Part shown: positions 8,288 to 17,725 of the stretch, piece after piece
How the letters are laid out: every line of letters begins with the position of its first letter
Position numbering within the stretch: position 1 is the stretch's first letter
Source of the DNA: Sporosarcina luteola
GTDB lineage: Bacteria > Bacillota > Bacilli > Bacillales_A > Planococcaceae
Direction of reading: 5' to 3'
Assembly (NCBI RefSeq): GCF_023715535.1
Contig: NZ_JAMBOI010000003.1
Span: 1 to 64,000 of the forward strand
Length of the DNA: 64,000 nt
Translations under genes and position numbers: made by a program
The notes under the pieces: generated by a model
What the model was told of the DNA's origin: nothing
What the model saw: only the letters and a program-made list of their open reading frames with translations
Databases searched by the model: none

Positions 8288-8650
8288 TCAGGCCTCCAAT
8301 TCTTTATAAAGTTTATCCAAACCGTTTTCCAAATCTAGCGCAGTCATTACATTGCTCAAGCGGATTCCAAGCTCGATCAATGTAATCGCAACTGCAGGCT
8401 GAATACCAGTGATTACAACTTTCGCGCCCATCAAACCAGTCATATTGATCACATCCCCCAATACTTTTGCGATGAAGGAATCAATGAAATCAATCGGCGT
8501 CAAGTCGATTACAACGCCAAGAGCTGCAGTTTTATGCATTTTGTTCAATAGGTCTTCCTGGAATTGAATAGCCGTCTGGTCATCCAGCTCCCATTGGATC
8601 GACACGATGAGTACTTCATTTAATTTCAAAATCGGTATACGTGCATTCAA
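8288..8650 (-). CDS. rsbS: RsbS, stressosome STAS antagonist
   Basis: A 120-aa single STAS domain. Ser58 in FIDSFIAKV corresponds to the serine phosphorylated by RsbT in B. subtilis (Ser59). RsbS forms the stressosome core with RsbR paralogues and sequesters RsbT. The start codon is TTG at 8650, overlapping the rsbR stop by 4 nt, with GGAGGTGG upstream inside rsbR; this arrangement couples translation. Confidence 0.94.
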   Translation of the reverse strand: MNARIPILKLNEVLIVSIQWELDDQTAIQFQEDLLNKMHKTAALGVVIDLTPIDFIDSFIAKVLGDVINMTGLMGAKVVITGIQPAVAITLIELGIRLSNVMTALDLENGLDKLYKELEA

Positions 8651-9477
8651 TTTGCTTCCACCTCCACGATTGCTCGATTTGTCATTCCCAAAGCTGCCTG
8701 CATTCCCCTCTGCAATGTGCTTTTCGTCGTGAATTCATGTAGGTTGATGCCTAGGGCGACAATCGTCTGTGCAATTTCAGGACGGATGCCGACGAGCATG
8801 CATTTCGCACCTACCAAACGGACCGCTTCCGCCGCTTGGATAATATGATGCGCAACCATCGTATCTACGACCGGGACTCCTGTAATATCGAGCAGCACCA
8901 CTTCAGCCCGCTGGCTCACTACGCCTTCCAGAAGGTTCTCCATGATCAACTTCGCGCGTTCTGTGTCGATCGTTCCGACTAAAGGCATGACTGATATTTT
9001 GTCGAATACTGGAATTAGAGACGCGGACAACTCCTGCAATGCAATCTTCTGCAGGCTGACCGTCCTTTCCCATTCCGTGGAATAGGCGTCGATAATGCTT
9101 TCCCGTAACGGATTGATCCAATTTCTGAATATGGTGTTGAAAGAACGCAAGTTACCTTCGTTGATGATCTCCTGCTCCTCAAGAAATTCGAATACGACAT
9201 CCGAGAAATTGTCGATCGCCTTATTGACGAATTTGATCGCCCAACCGAAGCGGACGACTTTCTCGGTGAAGTCGTTGATTCTTTCAGTATTGGCAGCGGA
9301 TGAGTCGGTAATGTTGGAAGTCATTAGCTCCGCAAATTCCCTGCTCGTTTTTTCGACAAGATGATCAGGCATGAAGTGGAAAAAACGTTCTCCCTTTTCC
9401 TCCTTCATCCTCCTGATCCAACGCTCGATGATTTCGTCCATGTTCTTATTGATGCCTTCTACCATTATTTTATTCAT
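8647..9477 (-). CDS. rsbR: RsbR co-antagonist (stressosome sensor)
   Basis: A 276-aa protein with an N-terminal non-haem globin-like sensor domain (about 1-135), a linker helix, and a C-terminal STAS domain (about 150-265). Threonines in [10 protein letters not shown] and in [10 protein letters not shown] correspond to the RsbT phosphorylation sites Thr171 and Thr205 of B. subtilis RsbRA. It is the first gene of the operon. GGGAGGC lies 11 nt before the ATG. No strong sigma-A promoter was found; TGTACAAT at about 9520 is a weak candidate. Confidence 0.94.
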   Translation of the reverse strand: MNKIMVEGINKNMDEIIERWIRRMKEEKGERFFHFMPDHLVEKTSREFAELMTSNITDSSAANTERINDFTEKVVRFGWAIKFVNKAIDNFSDVVFEFLEEQEIINEGNLRSFNTIFRNWINPLRESIIDAYSTEWERTVSLQKIALQELSASLIPVFDKISVMPLVGTIDTERAKLIMENLLEGVVSQRAEVVLLDITGVPVVDTMVAHHIIQAAEAVRLVGAKCMLVGIRPEIAQTIVALGINLHEFTTKSTLQRGMQAALGMTNRAIVEVEAN

Positions 9478-9587
9478 ACGTTAAAATGCCTCCCTGCCAT
9501 ATTGAAAATCCCATACCCCCATTGTACAGAAAAAAGTTGAATTAGACATCTATTTACAGCTGTCCCCTTTAAAATCAACTTCAAAAT

Positions 9588-9620
9588 AAAAAAACACTCC
9601 GGAAGACGAGGTCCGCAGTG
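9588..9620 (-). terminator. Terminator after ndoA
   Basis: A 9-bp stem with one mismatch (CACTGCGGA / TCCGGAGTG) precedes a seven-U run on the minus strand. It separates the toxin-antitoxin pair from the rsb operon. Confidence 0.75.
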
Positions 9621-9634
9621 CTTTACATATGTAT

Positions 9635-9985
9635 TCAAAATTTGACGAGCCCGAAGCTAATTTCCAGCGCTTCGTCAACCTTTTCCATCAATGGTTCATC
9701 CAAATGGGTGATTTTATCCGTCAGCCTCGACTTGTCAATCGTGCGGACTTGTTCGAGCAGGATTACGGAATCCCGCTCGAACCCATACCGTTCCGCATCA
9801 ATTTCGACATGTGTCGGCAATTTAGCCTTCTGGATTTGTGCAGTGATTGCTGCAACAATCACCGTCGGACTGAATCGGTTGCCTATGTCATTTTGGATGA
9901 CAAGCACCGGTCTCGTCCCTCCCTGTTCGGAACCAACGACGGGTGACAGGTCTGCAAAAAAGACGTCCCCACGTTTTATTGCCAA
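9635..9985 (-). CDS. ndoA: EndoA / MazF endoribonuclease toxin
   Basis: A 116-aa MazF/PemK-fold mRNA interferase, nearly identical in length and sequence to B. subtilis NdoA, which cuts UACAU. Catalytic residues Arg25 (GGTRPV) and Thr48 (VAAITAQ) are present, as is the conserved GNRFSPT loop. The start is TTG at 9985; its ribosome site GGAGGA is formed by the last codons of the antitoxin gene 4 bp away, which ties toxin translation to the antitoxin. Confidence 0.96.
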   Translation of the reverse strand: MAIKRGDVFFADLSPVVGSEQGGTRPVLVIQNDIGNRFSPTVIVAAITAQIQKAKLPTHVEIDAERYGFERDSVILLEQVRTIDKSRLTDKITHLDEPLMEKVDEALEISFGLVKF

Positions 9986-9989
9986 CTTT

Positions 9990-10256
9990 TCATCCTCCGC
10001 TTACGAGACGTTCCACCGTATGCTGGGCTTCGAGTTCCGCATGCAAGCATTCCTTTGCGATTCGTAAGTTGATTTGCGACATTTCAACGTAGCCGATCAT
10101 CATCGCTTCACGGATCGTATCCGCGTCATGACCAGACATATACCGCTTCGTTGAAACATAAGCGAATTCTCCGCGCTCCGGCTCCTGATGGACGGCCGTA
10201 TGTTCAATTTCATTCCCCTTCGATACTTTTACGATTTTTATGTTTTTCTCTCGCAA
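9990..10256 (-). CDS. ndoAI: NdoAI / MazE-type antitoxin, divergent N terminus
   Basis: An 88-aa antitoxin. The C-terminal toxin-binding tail ([16 protein letters not shown], then [16 protein letters not shown]) is typical of NdoAI. The N-terminal ribbon-helix-helix region can be aligned only loosely: IKIVKVS replaces the usual beta strand, and [13 protein letters not shown] matches the second helix poorly. The TTG start at 10256 has GGAGGTG with 6-nt spacing; an upstream in-frame GTG overlaps that site. It precedes ndoA by 4 bp. No other ORF in 10257-10427 could supply a normal N terminus. Confidence 0.88.
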   Translation of the reverse strand: MREKNIKIVKVSKGNEIEHTAVHQEPERGEFAYVSTKRYMSGHDADTIREAMMIGYVEMSQINLRIAKECLHAELEAQHTVERLVSGG

Positions 10257-10427
10257 TTCTAGCACCTCCGACAGACCCCGTTCCCTCGATCGATTCTATT
10301 CAAAGTCTATCTTACCATTGAACTTCGACAATGAGAAGACAAAGAAGGTTTTTTATTGACAAGAATCTTCAAATAATGTGGTCATTTGTCGAAAGATGGA
10401 ACTGCGTTCATCTTATCCATGTTAGGT

Positions 10428-11534
10428 TCAATATATTCTCGGCACGCGCTTTCCAACTGTCACTGCAATTTCATATGGAATCGTCCCGAGTCGGTCCGCC
10501 CATTCTTCCATCGTAATTTCTTCATCACCTTGCCTGCCGATCAATGTCACTTTTTCCCCGGCAGCGAATTCACGTGTCAGTTTCACCATGCATTGGTCCA
10601 TGCAGATCGTTCCGACGATTGGCATCCGTTCGCCGCCAATCAGCACATCCTGGTTGCGCAGCCCGCGTTTCAAACCGTCTGCATAGCCGACCGGCAACGT
10701 GCCGATCCACTCATCGTGCATTGTTTCATATGTTCCCCCATAGCTGATCCTTTCGCCCTTTCCGAGCTTTTTCACATATGCCAATTCCGTTTCAAGCGTG
10801 AACGCTTTCTTCAGGTCAAACGGCAATTTTGCTCCTACGTAGGTGGAAGGTGCAATGCCGTAAAGGCTGATGCCGAACCGGACGGCATCGAGCGCATATT
10901 GCGGATAAAGCAAAGCCGCTGCACTATTGGAAGCATGGACAAGCGGCGGTCTTTGCGGAAATTTGTCAACAAACTCTATGAACCGTTTGAATTGCTCCTT
11001 CGTTTGACTAGGATTCTCCTCATCCGCACAGGCGAAATGAGTGAAGGCGCCTGCAAGACGGATGGTAGTCGATCCTTCAATTACTTCAACGATATCCTGA
11101 AGGGCAATTTCATCCCGCAGTCCAATCCGGCCCATTCCGCTGTCGATTTTCACATGGACACTCAACGGATGATCTACTTCCTTAACATAATCGGCCGCCT
11201 GGCGAAGCCATCCAGCATCCGAAACAGCTAAGTGGATCCCTAATGCAGCGGCCTTTTCCGCAAATCTGACCGGAGACAAACCCATGACGAGGATATCGGC
11301 GGTAATGCCGCAATTGCGCAAATGCAAGGCTTCGTCAGGCGTCGCTACCGACACCATCCGTGCCCCAGCGGCGATTGCGGCACGTGCCACTTCGACCTCC
11401 CCATGCCCATAGCCGTCCGCTTTCACGACGGCTATGACGGATGTTCGGTGAGGTAAATACCGTTTCAAGTTTCTAAGATTCTCTTGTATCGCTTGTAAAT
11501 TGACGATTGCCTTTGTAGGACGATAATTCTCCAT
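10428..11534 (-). CDS. alr: Alanine racemase
   Basis: A 368-aa fold-type III PLP enzyme supplying D-alanine for peptidoglycan. The PLP lysine is Lys38 in VVKADGYGHG, and the second catalytic base lies in ISYGGTYE near residue 260. The length is normal. GAGGGG precedes the ATG. The order acpS-ydcC-alr-ndoAI-ndoA is conserved in Bacillus. No terminator is seen before ndoAI 171 bp downstream, so some read-through is possible. Confidence 0.97.
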   Translation of the reverse strand: MENYRPTKAIVNLQAIQENLRNLKRYLPHRTSVIAVVKADGYGHGEVEVARAAIAAGARMVSVATPDEALHLRNCGITADILVMGLSPVRFAEKAAALGIHLAVSDAGWLRQAADYVKEVDHPLSVHVKIDSGMGRIGLRDEIALQDIVEVIEGSTTIRLAGAFTHFACADEENPSQTKEQFKRFIEFVDKFPQRPPLVHASNSAAALLYPQYALDAVRFGISLYGIAPSTYVGAKLPFDLKKAFTLETELAYVKKLGKGERISYGGTYETMHDEWIGTLPVGYADGLKRGLRNQDVLIGGERMPIVGTICMDQCMVKLTREFAAGEKVTLIGRQGDEEITMEEWADRLGTIPYEIAVTVGKRVPRIY

Positions 11535-11602
11535 ATGAACCCCTCATTTTTTTCTGGATGACACTATTATCAATCCTATGAGCTTTTCACGTCAATCAAT
11601 TC

Positions 11603-12607
11603 TTATTTGCTATCTTCAGGACTCATCGAAGATGCGACTTCAATCAACTCGTCAGCCGTCAATGTGGATGATGCGACAAAGAACGCCACTCCATCCTGCT
11701 CCCAACGGATCGAGTTATTCGTCAACGCAGCCACAGTGAAGCCCAAATCGACCGGATCCCCTTCGATGGATACTGCCATTTGATTATCCGGAGTTTCTGC
11801 CGGCTCCTGTACGACAATGAATTCCTTGTCTCCGCCGCCGAATGTCGTGAAAAATCTTGTTCCGTTTTCTGTAGCGACCATTTCTTCTTCAACGACCGTT
11901 CCTTCCCAATTCAAGTTCGGATAGTACTTCATCATGCCTGTTTGGCCATCTTCAGTCGATTGCGGTTTTTTCTCCGGCTGCGCCTTTTCCATATCAACTT
12001 GATATTCAGATGCCTTGTGTTCTACGCCAAGTGCTATTTTATTGAATGTTACACGGATTTTCTCTTCCTTGTTTTCATCCATGACGGATACGTACTTCGG
12101 CAGCAATGTTTTCTTATCAATATGGATTCGCTGCATCGGAAGGACTTTCTTATGATTATTCCTTGATGCCGTTTCGAATACATACGTCTTATCCTTTTCT
12201 TGCATTGTAGAATTCTTATCCGCCTTGATGTCGTCCGATAGCGTGCCGATCAAGTACGGCATGCTGTTTTGAGTCGGCCAATCACTTTGGAACTTATACG
12301 TTTTTCCGAGTGACGGGGTGATGACAAAAACGCCTTCTTCATTTCTGACGATCATTTGGGAATCTTGGCTCCCCGCTTGCGAAACATTCACTTTGTAAAA
12401 ATCAGGTTTCGTATGCCATACAGTTACATCGTACACCCTTGGTTCAGAACCTGTTTTGATTTCCATCGTCGCTTGCAATTCGTACCCTTTCGCCTCGTTC
12501 CACTTCCCACTGAGCTTCTTCATGACATCCTCTTTAGACGGTGATCCACAAGCTGCTAGGAGTGTCATGATTGCAACTAGCAATAAAACAAAAATTCGGC
12601 TGCGCAT
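11603..12607 (-). CDS. ydcC: YdcC-type LolA-like lipoprotein
   Basis: A 334-aa lipoprotein with a type II signal peptide (MRSRIFVLLLVAIM, lipobox LLAAC). The mature part resembles the YdcC/LolA-type outer-surface lipoprotein fold (YDVTVWHTKPDFYKVNV; IHIDKKTLLPKYV). The start was moved to the ATG at 12607, since AAAGGA lies 8 nt before it and the upstream ATG overlaps that site. The function is unknown in detail; B. subtilis YdcC is membrane-anchored and linked to sporulation. Confidence 0.85.
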   Translation of the reverse strand: MRSRIFVLLLVAIMTLLAACGSPSKEDVMKKLSGKWNEAKGYELQATMEIKTGSEPRVYDVTVWHTKPDFYKVNVSQAGSQDSQMIVRNEEGVFVITPSLGKTYKFQSDWPTQNSMPYLIGTLSDDIKADKNSTMQEKDKTYVFETASRNNHKKVLPMQRIHIDKKTLLPKYVSVMDENKEEKIRVTFNKIALGVEHKASEYQVDMEKAQPEKKPQSTEDGQTGMMKYYPNLNWEGTVVEEEMVATENGTRFFTTFGGGDKEFIVVQEPAETPDNQMAVSIEGDPVDLGFTVAALTNNSIRWEQDGVAFFVASSTLTADELIEVASSMSPEDSK

Positions 12608-12693
12608 ACAGTTCATCCTTTCTCATTTCAATCGGGTAGGTCATCTTATGAGAGTGGACAGTCATTTATGCTAGCTTGTTTACATTGAGTAAT

Positions 12694-13047
12694 TTATTTC
12701 TCCAAAATGACTTGCGCAGCTGCAACGGTGCGGGTATGTGTGATGGATACGAAACCAGTGACTTCCTTGCCGTCAAATAAAAGCATCGGTTTCCCTGATG
12801 GTTCCTTCAGTATTTCAATCTGCTCGAAACGGCAGCCCTTCCCGATTCCCGTTCCCCTCGCTTTTGCAAATGCCTCTTTCGCCGCAAAACGCCCGGCTAG
12901 GAATTCAATCTTCCGAAGTGCCGGCAGCGATTCGTACAGCGCAAGCTCTCTATTTGAAAGGATGCGTATCCGGAATTTATCAGATCGTTCATCCAACCTT
13001 GCTACACGATCCAATTCCACGATATCCAATCCGATGCCCATTATCAT
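12694..13047 (-). CDS. acpS: Holo-[acyl-carrier-protein] synthase
   Basis: A 117-aa AcpS that transfers 4'-phosphopantetheine to acyl carrier protein. The signature MGIGLDIVELDR and the magnesium/CoA motif FLAGRFAAKEAFAKARGTGIG are present, and SITHTRTVAAA closes the fold. The start at 13047 (ATG ATA ATG GGC) aligns with the B. subtilis protein and has AAAGGG upstream; an open frame continues 18 codons further without a ribosome site. Confidence 0.95.
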   Translation of the reverse strand: MIMGIGLDIVELDRVARLDERSDKFRIRILSNRELALYESLPALRKIEFLAGRFAAKEAFAKARGTGIGKGCRFEQIEILKEPSGKPMLLFDGKEVTGFVSITHTRTVAAAQVILEK

Positions 13048-13143
13048 TATCTTCGTCCCTTTCATGCACAATTGTGATGGTAGTTCGCACTTCTTATCCA
13101 ATCATAAACTATGTATAATAAAACCAAAGGTCAGGTGAAAAAA

Positions 13144-13749
13144 GTGTTTATTCGAAGAGAAAACTTTTCCCAGTATATACGTTTGTATCCGTTCGTAACC
13201 ACGCTGTTAGCATTGAATATCCTTATTTTCATTGCAACAAGCCTTCCAATCCATGGGAGCCGGTATTTATATTATATGGGTGTCGGGATCAATTCATTGA
13301 TTTCCGAAGGGGAATGGTGGCGCCTCGTCACGCCGATGTTTTTACACGCAGGACTCATGCATCTTCTGTTCAACATGTTTTCCTTGTTCATCTTCGGCCC
13401 TGAGCTTGAACGTGTTGCCGGCAAGGCGCGCTTCCTGACAATCTACCTTCTGTCAGGCATATTTGCCAATGTCGCCTCTTTCTTCCTAGGCGGAACTGAT
13501 TTCGCCCACGTCGGAGCGAGCGGCGCGATATTCGGCATTTTCGGCGCGTTCGGGGCACTCGTCTATTATACGAAAAACGCATTTCCACAACTGCGTCAAA
13601 TTATGCTGCCGATCATCGTCATTAGCGTGATTATGACCTTTCTTCAACCCGGAGTCAATGTCATCGGGCATATCGCAGGGTTGATCGTCGGCTTCATCAT
13701 CGGTCTAAGCTATTTCAGCCCAAAACGGATTGTAAGTTGGCGAAGATAA
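13144..13749 (+). CDS. Rhomboid-family intramembrane serine protease (YdcA-like)
   Basis: A 201-aa membrane protein with six predicted membrane segments. The catalytic serine lies in GASGAIFG and the histidine in NVIGHIAGLIVGF; WWRLVTPMFLHAGLMHLLFN is the typical L1/TM2 region. The GTG at 13144 was chosen because AGGTGA lies 6 nt upstream; an ATG 33 nt earlier overlaps a TATAAT -10 box and cannot be the start if that promoter is used. It is divergent from acpS, as ydcA is in B. subtilis. Confidence 0.9.
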   Translation: MFIRRENFSQYIRLYPFVTTLLALNILIFIATSLPIHGSRYLYYMGVGINSLISEGEWWRLVTPMFLHAGLMHLLFNMFSLFIFGPELERVAGKARFLTIYLLSGIFANVASFFLGGTDFAHVGASGAIFGIFGAFGALVYYTKNAFPQLRQIMLPIIVISVIMTFLQPGVNVIGHIAGLIVGFIIGLSYFSPKRIVSWRR

Positions 13750-13760
13750 GAAGTAACGAA

Positions 13761-13789
13761 AAGCCTGCGAGTAATTCGCAGGCTTTTTT
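13761..13789. terminator. Bidirectional terminator between rhomboid gene and ydbT
   Basis: A perfect 10-bp stem (AAGCCTGCGA / TCGCAGGCTT, loop GTAAT) is followed by six T on the plus strand and a shorter T run on the minus strand. Confidence 0.9.
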
Positions 13790-15291
13790 CATTCGTCAAT
13801 AGTCGAGCCACCTTTTTCGTACCAATTGAAAATCCTCTCCGCGTCTTTGACGTCCATATGATGCACGCTTGCATGAAAGACGCCCATACCGGATTTAATG
13901 TTGGCGATGACCGTCGCAACGCCTTTTCGTCTATGGAAGTAGCTTTGTTTCATTTCCATGGACTGGATCCGCTTCTTCTTCATATATGCCGTTTGCAAGC
14001 TGATTCCCCTAAACCGGAACGTCAGCTGATTGCCGGTAATATCATATGCGGCGGAGCGGTGCTGCCAAATGCCAAGTGCAATAATGACAGGGATGATTGC
14101 GAGCGAGAACAGACCGTACGGGAAGAAGAAATACGTGAGCGCCCCGATAACCGGCAGCATCCACAAAAAGTCGATGCGATAATAGAAAGGCCTGCCTTTT
14201 GCAGTAACCCTGTTCGCAGGCTCTTCCAAATACAGGTCGGGGAAGACATCCTCCAAATACGTCATTACCCTATTCCTTTTTACAATCGGGAATAAATTGA
14301 TCTTTGAGCTTTGGCCTATCCCGCCCCCAGCACTATGGATAGATACCGTTGCATAACCGAATAACTTCCTAACCGGATTCTCGACGACTACGACGCTTTG
14401 GATCCTCTTCAGAGGCACGGTCACTTTCTTCTTTTCTAGTAATCCCCTCGTAATAACAATGTCTTCCTTATTCATTTCAACTGTGAAATTGTAATGGGAA
14501 AGGAGTGTCATTCCGACAGATAGTATCCACACACCGAGCAAACCGAGGAAAACAGCAACCGCCACAATCAACACACCGAACTTGATGAATGCAGAAATCT
14601 CTTCAAACATCCACTCGAATGGAAGCAGTTCCCCGAATTGCGATAGGAAGATCGCCACCCCGGACAGAATGACACCTACACCTCCGGAAGTTGTGGCAAG
14701 CACCAACAGGTCTTTCGATGTCATCGAGAACATTTTACGGAAATTCAATTCCTCTTCAATCGGCATCTCTTCTATAGAAGTGACCATTTCTCCCTCTTCA
14801 GCAGGCATCCCCCTCTGCCGCTTCTTCGCTTCAGCCATTTCGGTTTCCACACGCTTAGCGGCTTCTTTTGTTATCGCAGTCAATTCCCCTTCTGCCTGCT
14901 TCGCGTTAGAACTGCCCGCTGTTTCCACTTTCACTTTCACAAGCCCGAACGGTCGGTGGAAAATCCCTTCCGTATAGTCCAGGCTTTGGATCCGGTCGAA
15001 AGGGATATACCTTTTCTTTTTCACGAATAAACCTGACTCGATTCGAAGTTCATCGTCTTCGAACCAATACTCAAACCGCTTCCATTTAATGATTCCGCTT
15101 ACGAACAAACTGATGATCAACACACCGAAGATGATGAAGGATAAATAATCCACATACCAGAGACCTGTCCCTCCACCTTTGAATCCATTTGCGAAAATTA
15201 GAACGACAAGTGGCAGGATTGCCTCTTTCAACGTTTTGAGCGTTTCAATTATTGCAGTGATCCAATGGAGCTTATAACGTTGTTCAGACAT
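13789..15291 (-). CDS. ydbT: YdbT-type multi-PH-domain membrane protein
   Basis: A 500-aa protein with three bacterial PH (DUF304/bPH2) modules, each preceded by hydrophobic segments: EDDELRIESGLFVKKKRYIP, NKEDIVITRGLLEKKKVTVP and QLTFRFRGISLQTAYMKKKR. A charged linker lies between the first two. The pair YdbS/YdbT is linked in B. subtilis to bacteriocin resistance; biochemistry is unknown. The ATG at 15291 (or the adjacent one at 15294) overlaps the ydbS stop. The 3' end abuts a bidirectional terminator. Confidence 0.9.
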   Translation of the reverse strand: MSEQRYKLHWITAIIETLKTLKEAILPLVVLIFANGFKGGGTGLWYVDYLSFIIFGVLIISLFVSGIIKWKRFEYWFEDDELRIESGLFVKKKRYIPFDRIQSLDYTEGIFHRPFGLVKVKVETAGSSNAKQAEGELTAITKEAAKRVETEMAEAKKRQRGMPAEEGEMVTSIEEMPIEEELNFRKMFSMTSKDLLVLATTSGGVGVILSGVAIFLSQFGELLPFEWMFEEISAFIKFGVLIVAVAVFLGLLGVWILSVGMTLLSHYNFTVEMNKEDIVITRGLLEKKKVTVPLKRIQSVVVVENPVRKLFGYATVSIHSAGGGIGQSSKINLFPIVKRNRVMTYLEDVFPDLYLEEPANRVTAKGRPFYYRIDFLWMLPVIGALTYFFFPYGLFSLAIIPVIIALGIWQHRSAAYDITGNQLTFRFRGISLQTAYMKKKRIQSMEMKQSYFHRRKGVATVIANIKSGMGVFHASVHHMDVKDAERIFNWYEKGGSTIDE

Positions 15292-15763
15292 CATCTTCCG
15301 CCACCCTCGCAAGCACGGAAATCCTGCCGCGCAGTTCATCCGCCTCCGCCATGATCAGCGCTGGGATTGTATGGACCGTGGCTGCTGTCGAAATCGAAAT
15401 TTCAGCCAAGCCGTATTTCCTCAGGATTGGACCTTGGGATGTGTCAACGTGCTGGACGCGCACCATCGGGATCAATGTCCGTTTCACAATGAACAGACCA
15501 TGCTGCAATTCGATTTCGGACTCCCTCACTTCATACCGCCACCTCATCCATCTCACCTTCGGGAATAAAATGATGATGAAATAACCGAATAGGAGGAGTA
15601 CAGCGGCTTCCAGCGGATAGATCCACCACGGCCATTCAAATATGTATACAAGCACGCCGACGCCGATGGCCACCAAAGCGAGAATGATTGTTTGAATCCA
15701 GCCGTATAATCGCCAGACTTTCAAGCCTTTCGGAGATATCCTGTTAGCAAGTTGAGCTCTCAT
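15284..15763 (-). CDS. ydbS: YdbS-type PH-domain membrane protein
   Basis: A 159-aa protein with two membrane segments (about 20-40 and 48-65) and one bPH2 domain (VRESEIELQHGLFIVKRTLIPMVRVQHVDT). GAGGTG precedes the ATG by 8 nt. It overlaps ydbT by 8 nt, and the two presumably act in one membrane complex, as inferred for the B. subtilis pair. Confidence 0.9.
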   Translation of the reverse strand: MRAQLANRISPKGLKVWRLYGWIQTIILALVAIGVGVLVYIFEWPWWIYPLEAAVLLLFGYFIIILFPKVRWMRWRYEVRESEIELQHGLFIVKRTLIPMVRVQHVDTSQGPILRKYGLAEISISTAATVHTIPALIMAEADELRGRISVLARVAEDDV

Positions 15764-15829
15764 TCACAACACCTCTTTCTATTCTTCCATTGTATACGTA
15801 ACAATCCTGAAAATGTTTCAAGATATATT

Positions 15830-15866
15830 AAAAAAACCCCGGGGATGAGGTTGTCATCTCCGGGGG
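15830..15866 (-). terminator. Terminator of cshA
   Basis: A GC-rich 12-bp stem with one mismatch (CCCCGGAGATGA / TCATCCCCGGGG, loop CAACC) is followed on the minus strand by seven U, directly after the cshA stop codon. Confidence 0.85.
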
Positions 15867-15871
15867 TATTA

Positions 15872-17368
15872 TTATCTATCCGATTTGCCTCTAGAACTAC
15901 TTGAACGGTCTCTACGTCCGCCTCCGCCATCACGGCTTCCACGACGTGAACCGCCGCCTCCGCCATAACCGCGTCCGCCTCCGTGTGAACGTCCGCCGCC
16001 ACGGCTGCCTTTATAGCCGCCACGGTCACGTGAGCCCGAATTACGAGAAGGCAATGGGCGTTCTTCCGTAATTTTAACAGGTGTATCGTCCGGTTCTTTC
16101 GTCAATGATCTGACTGCAGCCGCAACAATATCCTTCGCATCAAATTTCTGAAGAAGCTCTGCTGCCAATGGTTGGTAATCAGTCAATTCATTTTTCTCAA
16201 TAATCTCAGCTAGCTGTTCCATCGCAAGACGTTGCTGACCGATCAATGCCTCATCTTCTGTTGGCGGCTGAAGTGGAGTCATCCGTTTTTTCGTCGTTTC
16301 CTCGACGGTACGGAGATAACCCATTTCACGCGGCGTTACGAATGTAATCGCCATACCGCTTTTACCAGCACGTCCTGTACGGCCGATACGGTGTACATAG
16401 CTTTCTGGATCTTGTGGAATATCGAAGTTGTAAACGTGTGTGACACCAGAGATGTCGAGTCCTCGAGCCGCTACGTCTGTTGCAACGAGAACGTCGATTT
16501 TATTGTCCTTGAACTGGCGAAGAACAGACATCCGTTTTGCTTGTGTTAAGTCGCCATGGATTCCTTCTGCCAAGTAGCCGCGGATGCTCAATGCGTGTGC
16601 CACTTCATCGACACGGCGCTTCGTACGACCGAATACGATCGCAAGCTCAGGCTGGTGAACGTTCAACAGACGTGAAAGTACGTCAAACTTTTCTCTTTCT
16701 TGTGCTTTAACGAAGTATTGGTCGATGTTCTCAACAGTCATTTCTTTCGACTTGATTTTTACAATTTCAGGCTCTTTCATGAATGTCTCAGCAATTTTGC
16801 GGATTGCAGGAGGCATTGTAGCAGAGAATAGAAGTGTCTGGCGAGTATCTGGAACACTTGCCAAAATCGTGTTGATGTCTTCGATGAAGCCCATGTTAAG
16901 CATTTCATCCGCTTCGTCAAGGACGAGCGTATTTACATTGTTCAGTTTCAACGTTTTACGGTTGATATGGTCAAGAATACGTCCCGGAGTTCCGACAATA
17001 ATTTGTGGATTATTGCGTAATGCTCGAATTTGCCGACCAATTTCTTGGCCACCATACACAGATAATACACGAGCGCGTCTTCCGTATCCGATTTTATAAA
17101 TTTCTTCGGATACTTGAATCGCCAATTCACGTGTTGGTGCAATGACTAATGCTTGTACTGCAGGATTGTTCACATCGATTTTCTCAATAATCGGAATCCC
17201 GAAGGCAGCAGTCTTACCCGTACCTGTTTGTGCTTGACCGATGACATCTCGGCCTTCCATGCCAAATCTGATAGTACCTTCTTGGATTGGTGTTGCTTCT
17301 TCAAACCCCATGCGCGATAAAGCACTTTGTGTGGATTCGCTAATATTAAGTTCTGAAAATTTTGTCAA
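15872..17368 (-). CDS. cshA: DEAD-box RNA helicase CshA
   Basis: A 498-aa helicase. Motifs Q (GFEEATPIQ), I (AQTGTGKTA), Ia (PTRELAIQ), II (DEAD), III (SATM), IV, V ([11 protein letters not shown]) and VI ([10 protein letters not shown]) are all present. A C-terminal extension ends in an RG/GGR-rich tail (about 435-498) that suits RNA binding. CshA works in ribosome assembly, RNA decay and cold adaptation. The TTG at 17368 was chosen over TTG at 17377, because GGAG then has 10-nt spacing. The leader of more than 250 nt contains a 19-bp palindrome. Confidence 0.95.
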   Translation of the reverse strand: MTKFSELNISESTQSALSRMGFEEATPIQEGTIRFGMEGRDVIGQAQTGTGKTAAFGIPIIEKIDVNNPAVQALVIAPTRELAIQVSEEIYKIGYGRRARVLSVYGGQEIGRQIRALRNNPQIIVGTPGRILDHINRKTLKLNNVNTLVLDEADEMLNMGFIEDINTILASVPDTRQTLLFSATMPPAIRKIAETFMKEPEIVKIKSKEMTVENIDQYFVKAQEREKFDVLSRLLNVHQPELAIVFGRTKRRVDEVAHALSIRGYLAEGIHGDLTQAKRMSVLRQFKDNKIDVLVATDVAARGLDISGVTHVYNFDIPQDPESYVHRIGRTGRAGKSGMAITFVTPREMGYLRTVEETTKKRMTPLQPPTEDEALIGQQRLAMEQLAEIIEKNELTDYQPLAAELLQKFDAKDIVAAAVRSLTKEPDDTPVKITEERPLPSRNSGSRDRGGYKGSRGGGRSHGGGRGYGGGGGSRRGSRDGGGGRRDRSSSSRGKSDR

Positions 17369-17725
17369 ACTTCTCAATCTCCTTTGGTTTCTTCATTTAG
17401 CAATTGGTTACATTTGCAAATGAAAGCACGGCAAATTCGAGCCTTAAACTTCTATGGGAACGTTTCCGATATTTTGTATTCTCTGGAGTGGATAAAAGTT
17501 CAAGGGTTGAACTTCATAAAAATTCAGAGGCAATAGTGAAAAGGAAAGCTTGTCTTTGCCGATCGGGTTTCGCTTCGGGAAAATGTCCCGGAAGACGTTA
17601 AACCTTTTTATTCAAAAAAAAGTACTCTTCGTCACCGGAAGAGTCTCGTGTAAATGTATCCAATACTCATAGTAGTTTATCACGCCCGATGGTTATCCGC
17701 AATCAATCCGCTTTAAAAGTAATAA
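17369..17725 (-). other. Long cshA leader with palindromic site
   Basis: A gene-free stretch of 357 nt. It holds the terminator of the preceding operon (17614-17644) and then the cshA leader. The perfect palindrome AAGTTCAAGGGTTGAACTT (17496-17514) includes TTGAAC, a possible -35 box with a poor -10 further on. Long leaders are usual for cold-inducible helicase genes. No small ORF with a ribosome site was found. Confidence 0.55.
17614..17644 (-). terminator. Terminator of the ddl-murF-hydrolase operon
   Basis: A 7-bp stem (ACTCTTC / GAAGAGT, loop CGGTGAC) with U-rich tail (ACTTTTTTT) on the minus strand, 82 bp past the hydrolase stop codon. Confidence 0.75.
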
